Shown here one piece after another: positions 26,705 to 34,108 of a DNA stretch of 35,115 nt. Location: the NCBI GenBank assembly GCA_002386525.1, contig DGIS01000016.1, positions 55,817-90,931 on the forward strand, given 5' to 3'. The stretch comes from Sphingobacterium sp. UBA4616. GTDB taxonomy: Bacteria > Bacteroidota > Bacteroidia > Sphingobacteriales > Sphingobacteriaceae. The notes under the pieces are model-generated. The model saw nothing but the letters and a program-made list of their open reading frames with translations. It did no database searches and was not told where the DNA came from. The position numbers and the translations under genes are program-made. Numbering within the stretch: the first letter of the stretch is position 1; each line of letters starts with the position of its first letter.

Positions 26705-26735
26705 TTTGCAATATTGATTTTTCGCTCTATATTTG
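26705..26735 (+). promoter_or_regulatory. Promoter of the tRNA-Gly/tRNA-Leu unit
   Basis: TTTG at 26705-26708, 19-bp spacer, TATATTTG at 26728-26735. Full Bacteroidota consensus, as expected for a stable RNA gene. Predicted start near 26740. Confidence 0.7.
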
Positions 26736-26787
26736 CATCACCAAAAAGGAACGCAATGATCCTTTAAAATTGAAATAAAATTCCAAT

Positions 26788-26860
26788 GCGAAAATAGCTC
26801 AGCTGGTAGAGCACAACCTTGCCAAGGTTGGGGTCGCGAGTTCGAATCTCGTTTTTCGCT
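26788..26860 (+). tRNA. tRNA-Gly (anticodon GCC)
   Basis: Cloverleaf folded by eye: acceptor GCGAAAA with TTTTCGC, D stem GCTC/GAGC, anticodon stem CAACC/GGTTG around loop TTGCCAA (anticodon GCC), T stem GCGAG/CTCGT around TTCGAAT, discriminator T as expected for glycine. CCA is not encoded. Confidence 0.97.
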
Positions 26861-26865
26861 CACCT

Positions 26866-26950
26866 GCCTAGGTGGTGGAACTGGTAGACACGCAGGACTT
26901 AAAATCCTGTTCCCGTTAAGGGAGTGCGGGTTCGATTCCCGCCCTAGGTA
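26866..26950 (+). tRNA. tRNA-Leu (anticodon TAA)
   Basis: Class II tRNA of 85 nt with a long variable arm. Acceptor GCCTAGG with CCTAGGT (G1-U72 wobble), anticodon stem around ACTTAAAAT giving TAA, variable arm TCCCGTTAAGGGA, T loop TTCGATT, discriminator A. It follows tRNA-Gly by 5 bp and is clearly co-transcribed. Confidence 0.95.
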
Positions 26951-26983
26951 CAAGAAAGCTCATCTAACGATGGGCTTTTCTTG
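26951..26983 (+). terminator. Terminator of the tRNA-Gly/tRNA-Leu unit
   Basis: Hairpin AAGCTCATC (26956-26964), loop TAAC, GATGGGCTT (26969-26977) with one G-U pair, extended outward by AAGA/TCTT-type pairs and a T-rich tail. Confidence 0.75.
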
Positions 26984-27007
26984 TTATAAATGCAATGCTT
27001 CCAAGAG

Positions 27008-27028
27008 ATTTCTAGTATAACTAGAAAT
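27008..27028. repeat. Short perfect inverted repeat after the tRNA unit
   Basis: ATTTCTAGT (27008-27016), ATA, ACTAGAAAT (27020-27028). No T run. It lies between the tRNA terminator and the lipoprotein terminator, so outside any predicted transcript. Role unknown. Confidence 0.3.
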
Positions 27029-27112
27029 TGATCCCAAAAAAAAGTATTCCGATCCCTATTGCTTAACACATTTCGTTCATGGAAATGATCTAGGAATATA
27101 TAAAATGTATAG

Positions 27113-27148
27113 GCATAAAAAAGCGGAATATATAGGATATTCCGCTTT
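27113..27148 (-). terminator. Terminator of the OmpA-like lipoprotein gene
   Basis: A 12-bp perfect stem AAAGCGGAATAT (27120-27131) with ATATTCCGCTTT (27137-27148), 5-nt loop. On the minus strand it is followed by a T run, 26 bp after the lipoprotein stop. Confidence 0.88.
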
Positions 27149-27173
27149 CAATACAATGAACAGGCTCGAACTA

Positions 27174-27695
27174 CTATTTTTTATCCAAAATAGTAACTTC
27201 TACCCTTCTATTTTTTCGACGTCCATCAGGAGTTTTGTTATCTCCAACTGGATTTGACTGGCCGAAGCCTTTTGCCGTGATACGAGACTCCGCAACACCT
27301 GAATCTACCAAGAATTTCTTTACTGACGCAGCTCTTTTATCAGAAAGCCACTGATTATACTCCACAGTGCCTGTGGCATCCGTATATCCGTCAACTTTGA
27401 TTTTATTATTGCTTTCTTTCAAAATCAAAGCCAACTTGCTTACTTCAGTTTTTGCCTTTTCAGATAAATAAGAAGAGTTTGTTGGGAATAATAGATCGGA
27501 AGATATACTAAATTTAATTCCTTCATCCGTTCTTTTTGCATCATTAAAATCTTTTTTCACATTTTTCAAACCGTCATCAGTGCCATCTTTTGTTATAACT
27601 GCACCTGGATTGACTACAATAGCTTGTTGTTTACAAGAAAATAACGATAAACTTGCGCATAAGGTTAAAATTCCCAAATTGATTTTTCTAAGCAT
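27174..27695 (-). CDS. OmpA family lipoprotein
   Basis: Outer-membrane lipoprotein with a peptidoglycan-binding OmpA domain. From the start at 27695 the protein opens MLRKINLGILTLCASLSLFSC, a textbook lipoprotein signal with the lipidated Cys at residue 21; an in-frame ATG at 27722 would add nine polar residues before the signal and seems less likely. The OmpA domain follows (about the last 110 residues): VDGYTDATG, WLSDKRAASVKKFL, AKGFGQSNPVGDN and the arginine-rich NRRVEVTI, which includes the residues that hold the diaminopimelate of peptidoglycan. It resembles Pal/YiaD-type proteins and probably tethers the outer membrane to the wall. Own promoter and terminator; monocistronic. Confidence 0.92.
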   Translation of the reverse strand: MLRKINLGILTLCASLSLFSCKQQAIVVNPGAVITKDGTDDGLKNVKKDFNDAKRTDEGIKFSISSDLLFPTNSSYLSEKAKTEVSKLALILKESNNKIKVDGYTDATGTVEYNQWLSDKRAASVKKFLVDSGVAESRITAKGFGQSNPVGDNKTPDGRRKNRRVEVTILDKK

Positions 27696-27786
27696 GTCGT
27701 TTCTTACGTATTTAATATCCATTTAAGCAAGTAAATATAGCGAAAAAAGTCAATAAGACTACCCGTTTCTTCCAAATCTAAAGTAA

Positions 27787-27818
27787 CAAATCTATTTCTT
27801 GGCATATACTTTTTCCAA
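27787..27818 (-). promoter_or_regulatory. Promoter of the OmpA-like lipoprotein gene
   Basis: On the minus strand TTG (27818-27816), 21-bp spacer, TAGATTTG (27794-27787), overlapping the 3' end of the upstream glycosidase gene. A second TAGATTTG copy lies at 27780-27773, 14 bp further on, so two start sites are possible. Confidence 0.5.
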
Positions 27819-29978
27819 GGTCTTTTTGACCTCAGGGATATTCTCATACAATTTCCAGATCATACCTGAATTTGCGTTCTCAATCATCACCGCGATTGTA
27901 GCCTGATTTCTTGCACGGTAGCTTTCAGAAACATCGTTGTTTTTAATATCAATCCAGCTTCTGAAGCCATACTGTGTAAATAACACATCGGCATATTCTT
28001 CATAAAATTTACGCAATGCTTTTAGACCAATCTCTTTTTCAAATGGGTAAGCTGCAATTGATATCGCTGGATTCACCAAATAACCTTGATATGAATCTTC
28101 AACTTTTTCTACCCCCCAAATATCTGTAAATCGCGTTCCTATGCTCATTTCATTGTCTCTGCGTTTATAAGCGAGGATATAGTCTGACAAATATTTTTTA
28201 TAATCTACAAAATCATCTACTTTACCTTTTGGATCCATAATCAAGAAAGGGCGATAAACAGCCATTAATGATTCATTTAAACTCCCGCCAGCAATATTCT
28301 TGGCAAAAATAACCTTATCATCGGAATAGATCGAAGCTGCCGTATTTCCTAGATCACTAATTAATGGATTGGTGCTTATCGAGTGTGCTAATGAGTCATC
28401 TAACTTCATTTTAAGCTCTGGGGCCAAATCACTTGACTCATCCCCAAAATACAGTTCATTCCCTTTATGTTTGGTTGCAAATCCATTGGTATAAGCTGAA
28501 ATCGGTAAGGGATGAGTAGGTGAAGACATTGCAAGCAAGTAGGTACCCAAACTCTCATTAAATCCACCCATCGGCCTGGATCGAGCAGTACTATCCACTG
28601 GAGACCACTTATCCCATAGTACATCGGCATTCTTTGCATCAGTAAAGTAGCCCCAATTTATACGCTCCCAAAGTTTTGTAATATTAGTTCTTAAGGTCTG
28701 CTCCTCAGGATTATCTTTAGCAAAATATTGTCGAGCGATTAAGAGCGACTCCATGATATGAGAAGTCCCGCGTAAGTCATAATTTGGAATTGAATCGCGA
28801 TAGTAAGGCACCCCTGACCGACCATCGTAAAGCGCTGTAAAAACACCTTGGTGTTGTTGAGCACCACTCAGAAATTTGACAATCCGCGTCAACCTGCCCA
28901 ATAGAGCCTGCCTCGATATTAAGTTATTCTCTCCTGCAACAAGCAATCCCAGTATGGCATAGCCCGTTTCATTGGTGGATACAATTGCTTGCCGATTTCC
29001 TCGATCAGACAGAAACATACCACTGTTTACATCATAGTTGTCTATAAAATAATTGACATGGGCATTCCGGATAAAATTTAACATCTCCGCATCCGTTCCC
29101 TTTTTTGTCTGTACCTCTCTAACTTCAGAGAAAGGCGATTCAACATAATTATAGTCTACCCATGCTATTTTGTAATAATATGGTTTGTTGTATTCGTCCA
29201 CCCGATCCAGCGATTTCTGTACATAGATGGGCAAAATTGCTATTGGCTGATAATTAAGCTTGTCTTCTGAGCGATAAATTTTCACGTAGCGAATACTTGG
29301 TGTCAGAGGCAATTGCCATACCAGCTCAACTTGCTTATCTACCGAACTTATTTTGGACAAAATGGCAGCTGATGATAGTTTTACTTTCGGAAAGTTCTTG
29401 GGCAAAAATTCTATTTGATCTATAAATAATTGATTGGTATGCAAACAACTTCCATTTTGTTCAAGGATTAAGGCCGATACAGATTTGCCGATTGAAATTC
29501 CAGCAAATTTAGACACCGGAATAGATACGTTAAGCCAGGTATCATAATCAAACCCATCGATATAGCTGGCAATATCCACAGCATTTGTCCGTGTATCATT
29601 TTGTTGCAAAGTAACTTTAGGGAGTTGTCCCTTCTCAGTATTGCTTTGAATAAATAGTTTGAACGTCAGATGATCGTCTTTAGTAATTAAGTAAGGAAAT
29701 TTCTGCTTGTCGTTTAAAATACTTGCTTCCCATTTCCCATTGGGAGAAGAAACGTACCGCAGTGAAAGTGAATTGCCCGGCGTAAAAAACAGGCTGTCCG
29801 AGACAGGTAAGCTATAACTTACATTCTGTATCCATGACTCACCTGTATAATGTGCAATACTTTTAGCGTAGCTCCCGTTGATAACGCTATTGTCAAATAA
29901 AACTTCAGGATAACTTTCGGATCTGGCCAAAGAAGGCAAGATCAATAACAAAATAAAGTAAAAATATTTTTTCAGCAT
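27792..29978 (-). CDS. Secreted glucoamylase-like (PF10091 / GH144-type) glycosidase with N-terminal accessory domains
   Basis: A 728-residue exported protein. Signal peptide at 1-21 (hydrophobic YFYFILLLILPSLA). Residues about 23-195 form a beta-rich, carbohydrate-binding-like domain. A fibronectin type III-like domain covers about 205-292 (KQVELVWQLPLTPSIRYVKI, then KPYYYKIAWVDYN). The catalytic glycoamylase-like alpha/alpha barrel covers about 298-728, with STNETGYAILGLL, GTSHIMESLLIARQYF, GGFNESLGTYLLAMSSPTHP (471-490), DSYQGYLVNPAISIAAYPF and NQATIAVMIENANSGMIWK. This family includes GH144 endo-beta-1,2-glucanases, so beta-1,2-glucan is a possible substrate, but it could be another glucan. 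No SusCD genes adjoin it. Divergent from accA. Confidence 0.85.
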   Translation of the reverse strand: MLKKYFYFILLLILPSLARSESYPEVLFDNSVINGSYAKSIAHYTGESWIQNVSYSLPVSDSLFFTPGNSLSLRYVSSPNGKWEASILNDKQKFPYLITKDDHLTFKLFIQSNTEKGQLPKVTLQQNDTRTNAVDIASYIDGFDYDTWLNVSIPVSKFAGISIGKSVSALILEQNGSCLHTNQLFIDQIEFLPKNFPKVKLSSAAILSKISSVDKQVELVWQLPLTPSIRYVKIYRSEDKLNYQPIAILPIYVQKSLDRVDEYNKPYYYKIAWVDYNYVESPFSEVREVQTKKGTDAEMLNFIRNAHVNYFIDNYDVNSGMFLSDRGNRQAIVSTNETGYAILGLLVAGENNLISRQALLGRLTRIVKFLSGAQQHQGVFTALYDGRSGVPYYRDSIPNYDLRGTSHIMESLLIARQYFAKDNPEEQTLRTNITKLWERINWGYFTDAKNADVLWDKWSPVDSTARSRPMGGFNESLGTYLLAMSSPTHPLPISAYTNGFATKHKGNELYFGDESSDLAPELKMKLDDSLAHSISTNPLISDLGNTAASIYSDDKVIFAKNIAGGSLNESLMAVYRPFLIMDPKGKVDDFVDYKKYLSDYILAYKRRDNEMSIGTRFTDIWGVEKVEDSYQGYLVNPAISIAAYPFEKEIGLKALRKFYEEYADVLFTQYGFRSWIDIKNNDVSESYRARNQATIAVMIENANSGMIWKLYENIPEVKKTLEKVYAKK

Positions 29979-30037
29979 AAGTCAACATTTTTCACAGGGC
30001 TACAATCAAAAACTAAGCCACCACTACGTTTATAACG

Positions 30038-30045
30038 CAAATGTA
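30038..30045 (-). promoter_or_regulatory. Putative -7 element of the glycosidase gene
   Basis: TACATTTG on the minus strand, in the 160-bp gap to accA; predicted start near 30033, leader of about 55 nt. No -33 box at the usual distance. Confidence 0.4.
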
Positions 30046-30138
30046 ACAAAGGAATTCCAATGATATTATCCTCCCTAATTTTAATTTCAGAAAAAATGCG
30101 CTAAATTAGCCCTCTGAATATTTTCATAAAATAGATAT

Positions 30139-31092
30139 ATGAAAACCACGTTTGATTTTGAAAAGCCAATTGCGGACTTGCAATTGCAAATTGAGAAGGT
30201 AACTCAAGTTGCCGAAAAGACTCAAGTTGACATGAGCGCAACCGTTCGTGAACTGGAGGAAAAGCTTGCTTCGACAGAGAAAGAAATATACGGCAATTTA
30301 ACCGGATGGCAAAATGTACAGATGTCACGCCACCCTGATCGCCCGCAGACTTATGATTACATAGAAGCGATCTGTGATGAATTCATCGAATTGCACGGCG
30401 ACAGGACTGTTAAAGACGATAAAGCGATTGTCGGTGGGATGGCCTCTATAGATGGTAATGCGGTTATGATCATTGGTCATCAAAAAGGCAAGAATACAAA
30501 AGAGCGTCAATACCACAATTTTGGAATGGCCAATCCGGAAGGCTACCGAAAGGCATTGCGTTTGATGAAAATGGCTGAAAAGTTCAATAAACCCGTTATC
30601 ACATTAATTGATACAATGGGAGCCTATCCAGGATTGGAAGCTGAAGAACGCGGACAAGGAGAAGCGATCGCACGTAACCTGATGGAAATGGCTGTATTGA
30701 AAGTGCCAATTATATGCGTTGTTATTGGCGAAGGAGCTTCAGGTGGAGCTTTGGGCATTGGTGTTGGAAACAGAGTCTACATGATGGAACATACGTGGTA
30801 TTCGGTTATTTCCCCGGAATCTTGCTCTTCTATCCTCTGGAGAAGCTGGGATCACAAAGAAAAAGCTGCTGAGGCTTTAAAATTGACATCAACAGATATG
30901 CTTGGCAATGGACTGATCGACGGCATTATTCCCGAACCTCTTGGTGGTGCTCACCAAGACCCAGCCGCAGCTGCTGTTAACCTAAAAAATCAGTTGTTAA
31001 AAGATCTTGCCGAATTGACGGCTAAAGATAGCGATACATTAGTTTCTGAAAGAATCGATAAGTTTAGTAAAATGGGTGTTGTAACCGAATAA
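30139..31092 (+). CDS. accA: Acetyl-CoA carboxylase carboxyltransferase subunit alpha
   Basis: Alpha subunit of the carboxyltransferase that makes malonyl-CoA, the first committed step of fatty acid synthesis. The N-terminal coiled helix (about 1-50) is followed by [20 protein letters not shown] and the crotonase-like core with [19 protein letters not shown] and the oxyanion region GEGASGGA at 197-204. [22 protein letters not shown] is the family signature near the C-terminal half. 317 residues is standard. accD is not in the window. A terminator follows 28 bp after the stop. No Shine-Dalgarno. Confidence 0.97.
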   Translation: MKTTFDFEKPIADLQLQIEKVTQVAEKTQVDMSATVRELEEKLASTEKEIYGNLTGWQNVQMSRHPDRPQTYDYIEAICDEFIELHGDRTVKDDKAIVGGMASIDGNAVMIIGHQKGKNTKERQYHNFGMANPEGYRKALRLMKMAEKFNKPVITLIDTMGAYPGLEAEERGQGEAIARNLMEMAVLKVPIICVVIGEGASGGALGIGVGNRVYMMEHTWYSVISPESCSSILWRSWDHKEKAAEALKLTSTDMLGNGLIDGIIPEPLGGAHQDPAAAAVNLKNQLLKDLAELTAKDSDTLVSERIDKFSKMGVVTE

Positions 31093-31119
31093 CATCCCTT
31101 AACATGTATCTAATCATAT

Positions 31120-31147
31120 AAAGCCAGCTGACCACTGGCTTTTTTTT
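31120..31147 (+). terminator. Rho-independent terminator of accA
   Basis: AAAGCCAG (31120-31127), 7-nt loop, CTGGCTTT (31135-31142), continuing as a T run to 31147. Confidence 0.9.
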
Positions 31148-31302
31148 GATTATTCTACCCCTAGAACAGGTATTTTTATATATAAAATAAGCTTTCACGG
31201 CCATCAGCCCTTTAGTCAATTCTCGAAGTGAAATAATAAATAAAAATTAATTCTTTAGTTTTTAAACAGTTATCATTATTTCAAAAAAAAGGGTAAAAAA
31301 AA

Positions 31303-31333
31303 TTGGTATAAGAAATTTATTTCCATACCTTTG
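31303..31333 (+). promoter_or_regulatory. Promoter of tRNA-Lys
   Basis: TTG at 31303-31305, 20-bp spacer, TACCTTTG at 31326-31333. Full consensus; predicted start near 31338, 18 bp before the mature tRNA. Confidence 0.7.
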
Positions 31334-31355
31334 CATCACTTTCAAAAACAGAAAG

Positions 31356-31428
31356 GATTCCGTAGCTCAGCTGGTAGAGCAATACACTTTTAATGTATGG
31401 GTCCTGGGTTCGAATCCCAGCGGGATCA
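31356..31428 (+). tRNA. tRNA-Lys (anticodon TTT)
   Basis: Cloverleaf folded by eye: acceptor GATTCCG with CGGGATC (one T-G wobble), D stem GCTC/GAGC, anticodon stem ATACA/TGTAT around CTTTTAA (anticodon TTT), T stem CTGGG/CCCAG around TTCGAAT, discriminator A. CCA not encoded. Confidence 0.97.
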
Positions 31429-31432
31429 CTAG

Positions 31433-31462
31433 AAAAAAGCTAATCGTTTGATTAGCTTTTTT
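31433..31462 (+). terminator. Terminator of tRNA-Lys
   Basis: A 13-bp perfect stem (31433-31445 with 31450-31462; core GCTAATC/GATTAGC), GTTT loop and T run. Confidence 0.93.
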
Positions 31463-32214
31463 GGTTTAAAAGGTACTCCCCCCTAGATAAGGAAAATGCT
31501 AAAAGTCGCGAGACAGTACCCTCTATATTCATACGCGTTCCCAATTCCATCTTTATCCCAACGGTATACTAGCGAAAACATCGATTTTTTTTCGTAAGTG
31601 TAGCTCGCTCGCTTTTCTTCTTTAATTCTTAGTTCTAACAAACTATAATCAAATGGGGATCAGTTTTGGGTTTTCGACGTTGATTGTTCAGTGCTCGTTC
31701 AGTACTCACTGATCGCTCAGTAAAGACTGAGCAATCAATGGGCAAATACTGTCTAAAAATTGATTTAAAATTGTGGCTAGGTATAAGCTGGTATAAGGAT
31801 ATGTAAATTCGATTAATTATCTTAACTTCTTACAATCATTCCATTGGATCAAATAAATTGTTGAGGATTCCGTCTAGGAAGCATGCCCCCTATTGATTTA
31901 AGAAGCCATGTTAGCATGTTTTAGAACTTAGAAGGATCGATCGGCAGCCAGCTCCATAGTATTAGATAAGCTTAAATTTACCTCAGCAGGCTATAGAATC
32001 GGCGGAGGTGCCAATTATTTAGTATATTGTTTCCATACAAAACTTTAAGTTTTCAGAAGAGTATTTCTTCGCATATCGAACGCAAACTTTTCTTATACAG
32101 CGTGAGGAGATTGTAAGCTTAAAGTGAATATCCGAAAGAGTAGTGGTCTGTTATTGGGAAAATTTATTAGTATACAACGATTGGTTTGGTACAACAATAA
32201 GAGATTTTAAACGA
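31463..32214. other. Gene-free region after tRNA-Lys
   Basis: About 750 bp without a supported gene; every frame is broken. It holds the folded repeat at 31680-31738. A reading frame from ATG 31653 (beginning MGISFGFSTL) stops at 31710-31712, and another frame just after reads about 23 codons to a stop near 31807, so decayed coding sequence or an interspersed repeat is possible. It contains a 10-bp copy of the tRNA-Lys 5' end (31864-31873). No known RNA family recognised. Confidence 0.5.
31680..31738. repeat. Folded TCAGT/ACTGA repeat element
   Basis: Outer arms TTGATTGTTCAGT (31680-31692) and ACTGAGCAATCAA (31726-31738) pair over 13 positions with one G-U. Inside are TCAGT-ACTC-ACTGA and an alternative 7-bp hairpin GCTCAGT-AAAG-ACTGAGC (31715-31732). 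The motif TCAGT or its complement recurs five times in 59 bp. Confidence 0.6.
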
Positions 32215-32244
32215 TAAAAAATGGCCGGAATTTATTCCGACCAT
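32215..32244 (-). terminator. Terminator of the sufS-sufE unit
   Basis: On the minus strand ATGGTCGGAA, TAAA loop, TTCCGGCCAT (one U-G pair), then a T run; 22 bp after the sufE stop. Confidence 0.9.
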
Positions 32245-32266
32245 GACTGGGATTACTCTCCCCTTT

Positions 32267-32686
32267 CTATGCTTTTGCCTGTAAAGCCAATGCGTATAAT
32301 TTCATTTGCTTGATCATGGATAACAAGCCGTTTGCTCTTGTGGGTGACAAATGTTCTTTCAATCCTATTTGGTCAACAAAATATAAATCAGCATCAACGA
32401 TTTCTTTAGCAGTATGTCCAGATAGCACTTTGACCATTAAACTCACCAGCCCTTTGGTGATAATAGCATCGCTATCCGCTTTAAAGTATACCTTTCCATC
32501 TCTTATTTCTGGAAAAAGCCATACTTTGGATTGACATCCTTTGATAATATATTCATCTGTTTTGTATCGTTCATCAATTAGAGGCACTTCTTTTCCAAGC
32601 TGGATGATATACTCATATTTTTCCATCCAATCTGTGAAAAAAGCGAAATCCTCGATCAATTCATCCTGTATTTCATTAATGGTCAT
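32267..32686 (-). CDS. sufE: SufE family sulphur acceptor protein
   Basis: Takes persulphide sulphur from SufS and passes it to the Fe-S scaffold. The acceptor cysteine is Cys51 in YIIKGCQSKVW, the family signature. The rest follows SufE: DSDAIITKGLVSLMVKVLSG and the C-terminal LSPTRANGLLSMIKQMKLYA. Length of 139 is normal. It is 13 bp downstream of sufS on the same strand, a typical pair. sufBCD are not within the window. A terminator follows. Confidence 0.96.
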   Translation of the reverse strand: MTINEIQDELIEDFAFFTDWMEKYEYIIQLGKEVPLIDERYKTDEYIIKGCQSKVWLFPEIRDGKVYFKADSDAIITKGLVSLMVKVLSGHTAKEIVDADLYFVDQIGLKEHLSPTRANGLLSMIKQMKLYALALQAKA

Positions 32687-32699
32687 ACTTATTTTTCTA

Positions 32700-33923
32700 T
32701 TAAATCAACATGTTCACCGCGCGCTGAATTCCCGCAACCAAAGCATCTATTTCCTCTTTTGTATTATACACGGCTAAAGAAGCACGGATAGTCCCTGGTA
32801 TTCCAAACCGATCCATGACAGGCTGCGCACAGTGGTGTCCCGTACGGACAGCAATCCCCAATTTATCTAAGATAACACCGACATCATAAGGATGTGTACC
32901 TTCTATTAAAAAGGATATCACAGAACACTTATGCTCGGCTGTACCTATAAACCGTATTCCCGAAACTTCAGATAGCTTCTCTGTAGCGTACTGCAACAAT
33001 TCAAGTTCGTAGGCTTCAATACTTTCCAGACCAATTGAATTGATATAATCGATCGCCTCATTCAAACAGATACCAGCCTCAATATTAGGTGTACCGGCCT
33101 CAAATTTAAAAGGTAATTCATTATACGTTGTTTTTTCAAAGGTGACCTCTTTAATCATATCTCCACCACCTTGATAAGGCGGCATCGCGTTTAACAAATC
33201 TTCTTTACCGTATAACACGCCTACTCCTGTAGGTCCATACATTTTATGGCCTGAAAACACCAAAAAATCGACGTCAAGTTTTTGAACATCAATTTTTATA
33301 TGTTGCACGGCTTGAGCAGCATCAACCAACACGACAGCTCCATACTGGTGGGCCATTGAAATAATCTCACCCACTGGATTGATTGTCCCGAGCGCATTTG
33401 ACACATAGGTCACTGCAACTAATTTGGTTTTTTCATTTAACAAATTCTCGTACGCGACCATATCGAGTTCACCTTTGTCATTCATTGGAATAACCCGGAT
33501 CTTACAACCCTTTTCGTCACAAAGCATCTGCCAAGGCACAATATTAGAGTGGTGCTCCATTGCTGAAATAATAATCTCATCACCAGCATGGATAAAAGCT
33601 CGGCCATAGCAAGTAGCAATAAGATTAATACCATCTGTGGTCCCCTTAGTGATAATAACCTCTTTGTCATCTGCTGCATGAATAAAGGCTTGAACTTTTT
33701 TTCGAGTTATTTCAAAAGCGTCCGTTGATATTTGACTAAGATAATGCACACCGCGGTGCACATTACTATTCATATCGGTATAATAGCGTACAATCGAATC
33801 GATAACAGCACTTGGTTTCTGTGTTGTTGCGCCGTTATCCAAATAAACCAATGGCTTACCATTTACCTCTCTTTTGAGAATGGGAAAATCAGCACGTATT
33901 TTATCTATATTAAATCTTTCCAA
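32700..33923 (-). CDS. sufS: SufS family cysteine desulfurase
   Basis: Group II PLP-dependent cysteine desulfurase that provides sulphur for Fe-S clusters through a persulphide. The PLP lysine is Lys227 in VFSGHKMYGPTG; His124 in SAMEHHSN stacks on the cofactor; the catalytic Cys365 is in RTGHHCAQPVM, which lacks the long loop of IscS and so marks the SufS group. Length of 407 is normal. The start codon is TTG at 33923: an in-frame stop lies just upstream, the next in-frame ATG is 49 codons inside, and the protein opens like its relatives (FNIDKIRADFPIL). A TAnnTTTG box lies 20 bp upstream. Confidence 0.96.
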   Translation of the reverse strand: MERFNIDKIRADFPILKREVNGKPLVYLDNGATTQKPSAVIDSIVRYYTDMNSNVHRGVHYLSQISTDAFEITRKKVQAFIHAADDKEVIITKGTTDGINLIATCYGRAFIHAGDEIIISAMEHHSNIVPWQMLCDEKGCKIRVIPMNDKGELDMVAYENLLNEKTKLVAVTYVSNALGTINPVGEIISMAHQYGAVVLVDAAQAVQHIKIDVQKLDVDFLVFSGHKMYGPTGVGVLYGKEDLLNAMPPYQGGGDMIKEVTFEKTTYNELPFKFEAGTPNIEAGICLNEAIDYINSIGLESIEAYELELLQYATEKLSEVSGIRFIGTAEHKCSVISFLIEGTHPYDVGVILDKLGIAVRTGHHCAQPVMDRFGIPGTIRASLAVYNTKEEIDALVAGIQRAVNMLI

Positions 33924-33943
33924 CTTTGTCTAAATAATTTATA

Positions 33944-33951
33944 CAAAGTTA
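33944..33951 (-). promoter_or_regulatory. -7 element of sufS-sufE
   Basis: TAACTTTG on the minus strand; predicted start near 33939, giving a leader of about 16 nt to the TTG start. No good -33 box. Confidence 0.45.
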
Positions 33952-34002
33952 ATAGTATTTTATAGAATACAGGATGGTCAATCTGTTTTTTATGTCATTA
34001 TC

Positions 34003-34025
34003 GACAGCGCTCCAGAGACGCTGTC
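34003..34025. repeat. G+C-rich inverted repeat between sufS and the desaturase gene
   Basis: GACAGCG (34003-34009) and CGCTGTC (34019-34025) with inner CTC/GAG pairs: about 10 bp with one bulged A and a 2-nt loop. It lies upstream of both divergent predicted promoters and has no T run, so it is more likely a binding site than a terminator. Confidence 0.4.
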
Positions 34026-34093
34026 CAATAAAAAAGCAATTTTGCCGTTTTAACAATTATAGTTAGCTTTTATAAATTATAGATGCTATTTAG

Positions 34094-34101
34094 TACCTTT
34101 G
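34094..34101 (+). promoter_or_regulatory. -7 element of the desaturase gene
   Basis: TACCTTTG matches TAnnTTTG; the predicted start near 34106 lies only about 3 nt before the ATG at 34109, so the mRNA may be almost leaderless. -33 box weak. Confidence 0.5.
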
Positions 34102-34108
34102 TAATAAT

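Noticed and set aside
26738..26953. Minus-strand reading frame of 71 codons across the two tRNA genes
   Set aside because: It is antisense to well-folded tRNAs, and such frames are a common artefact.
30100..30110. Palindrome GCTAAATTAGC upstream of accA as a fatty-acid regulator site
   Set aside because: Only 5-bp arms in AT-rich DNA; expected by chance and no known Bacteroidota regulator match.
31864..31873. AGGATTCCGT, a copy of the tRNA-Lys 5' end, as an attachment-site duplicate
   Set aside because: Only 10 bp, and integrases usually duplicate the tRNA 3' half; no integrase is present in the window.
31930..32048. Short frame reading like an outer-membrane strand (SAGYRIGGGANYL) as a gene
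   Set aside because: About 40 codons, no start codon or promoter, and no second supporting motif.
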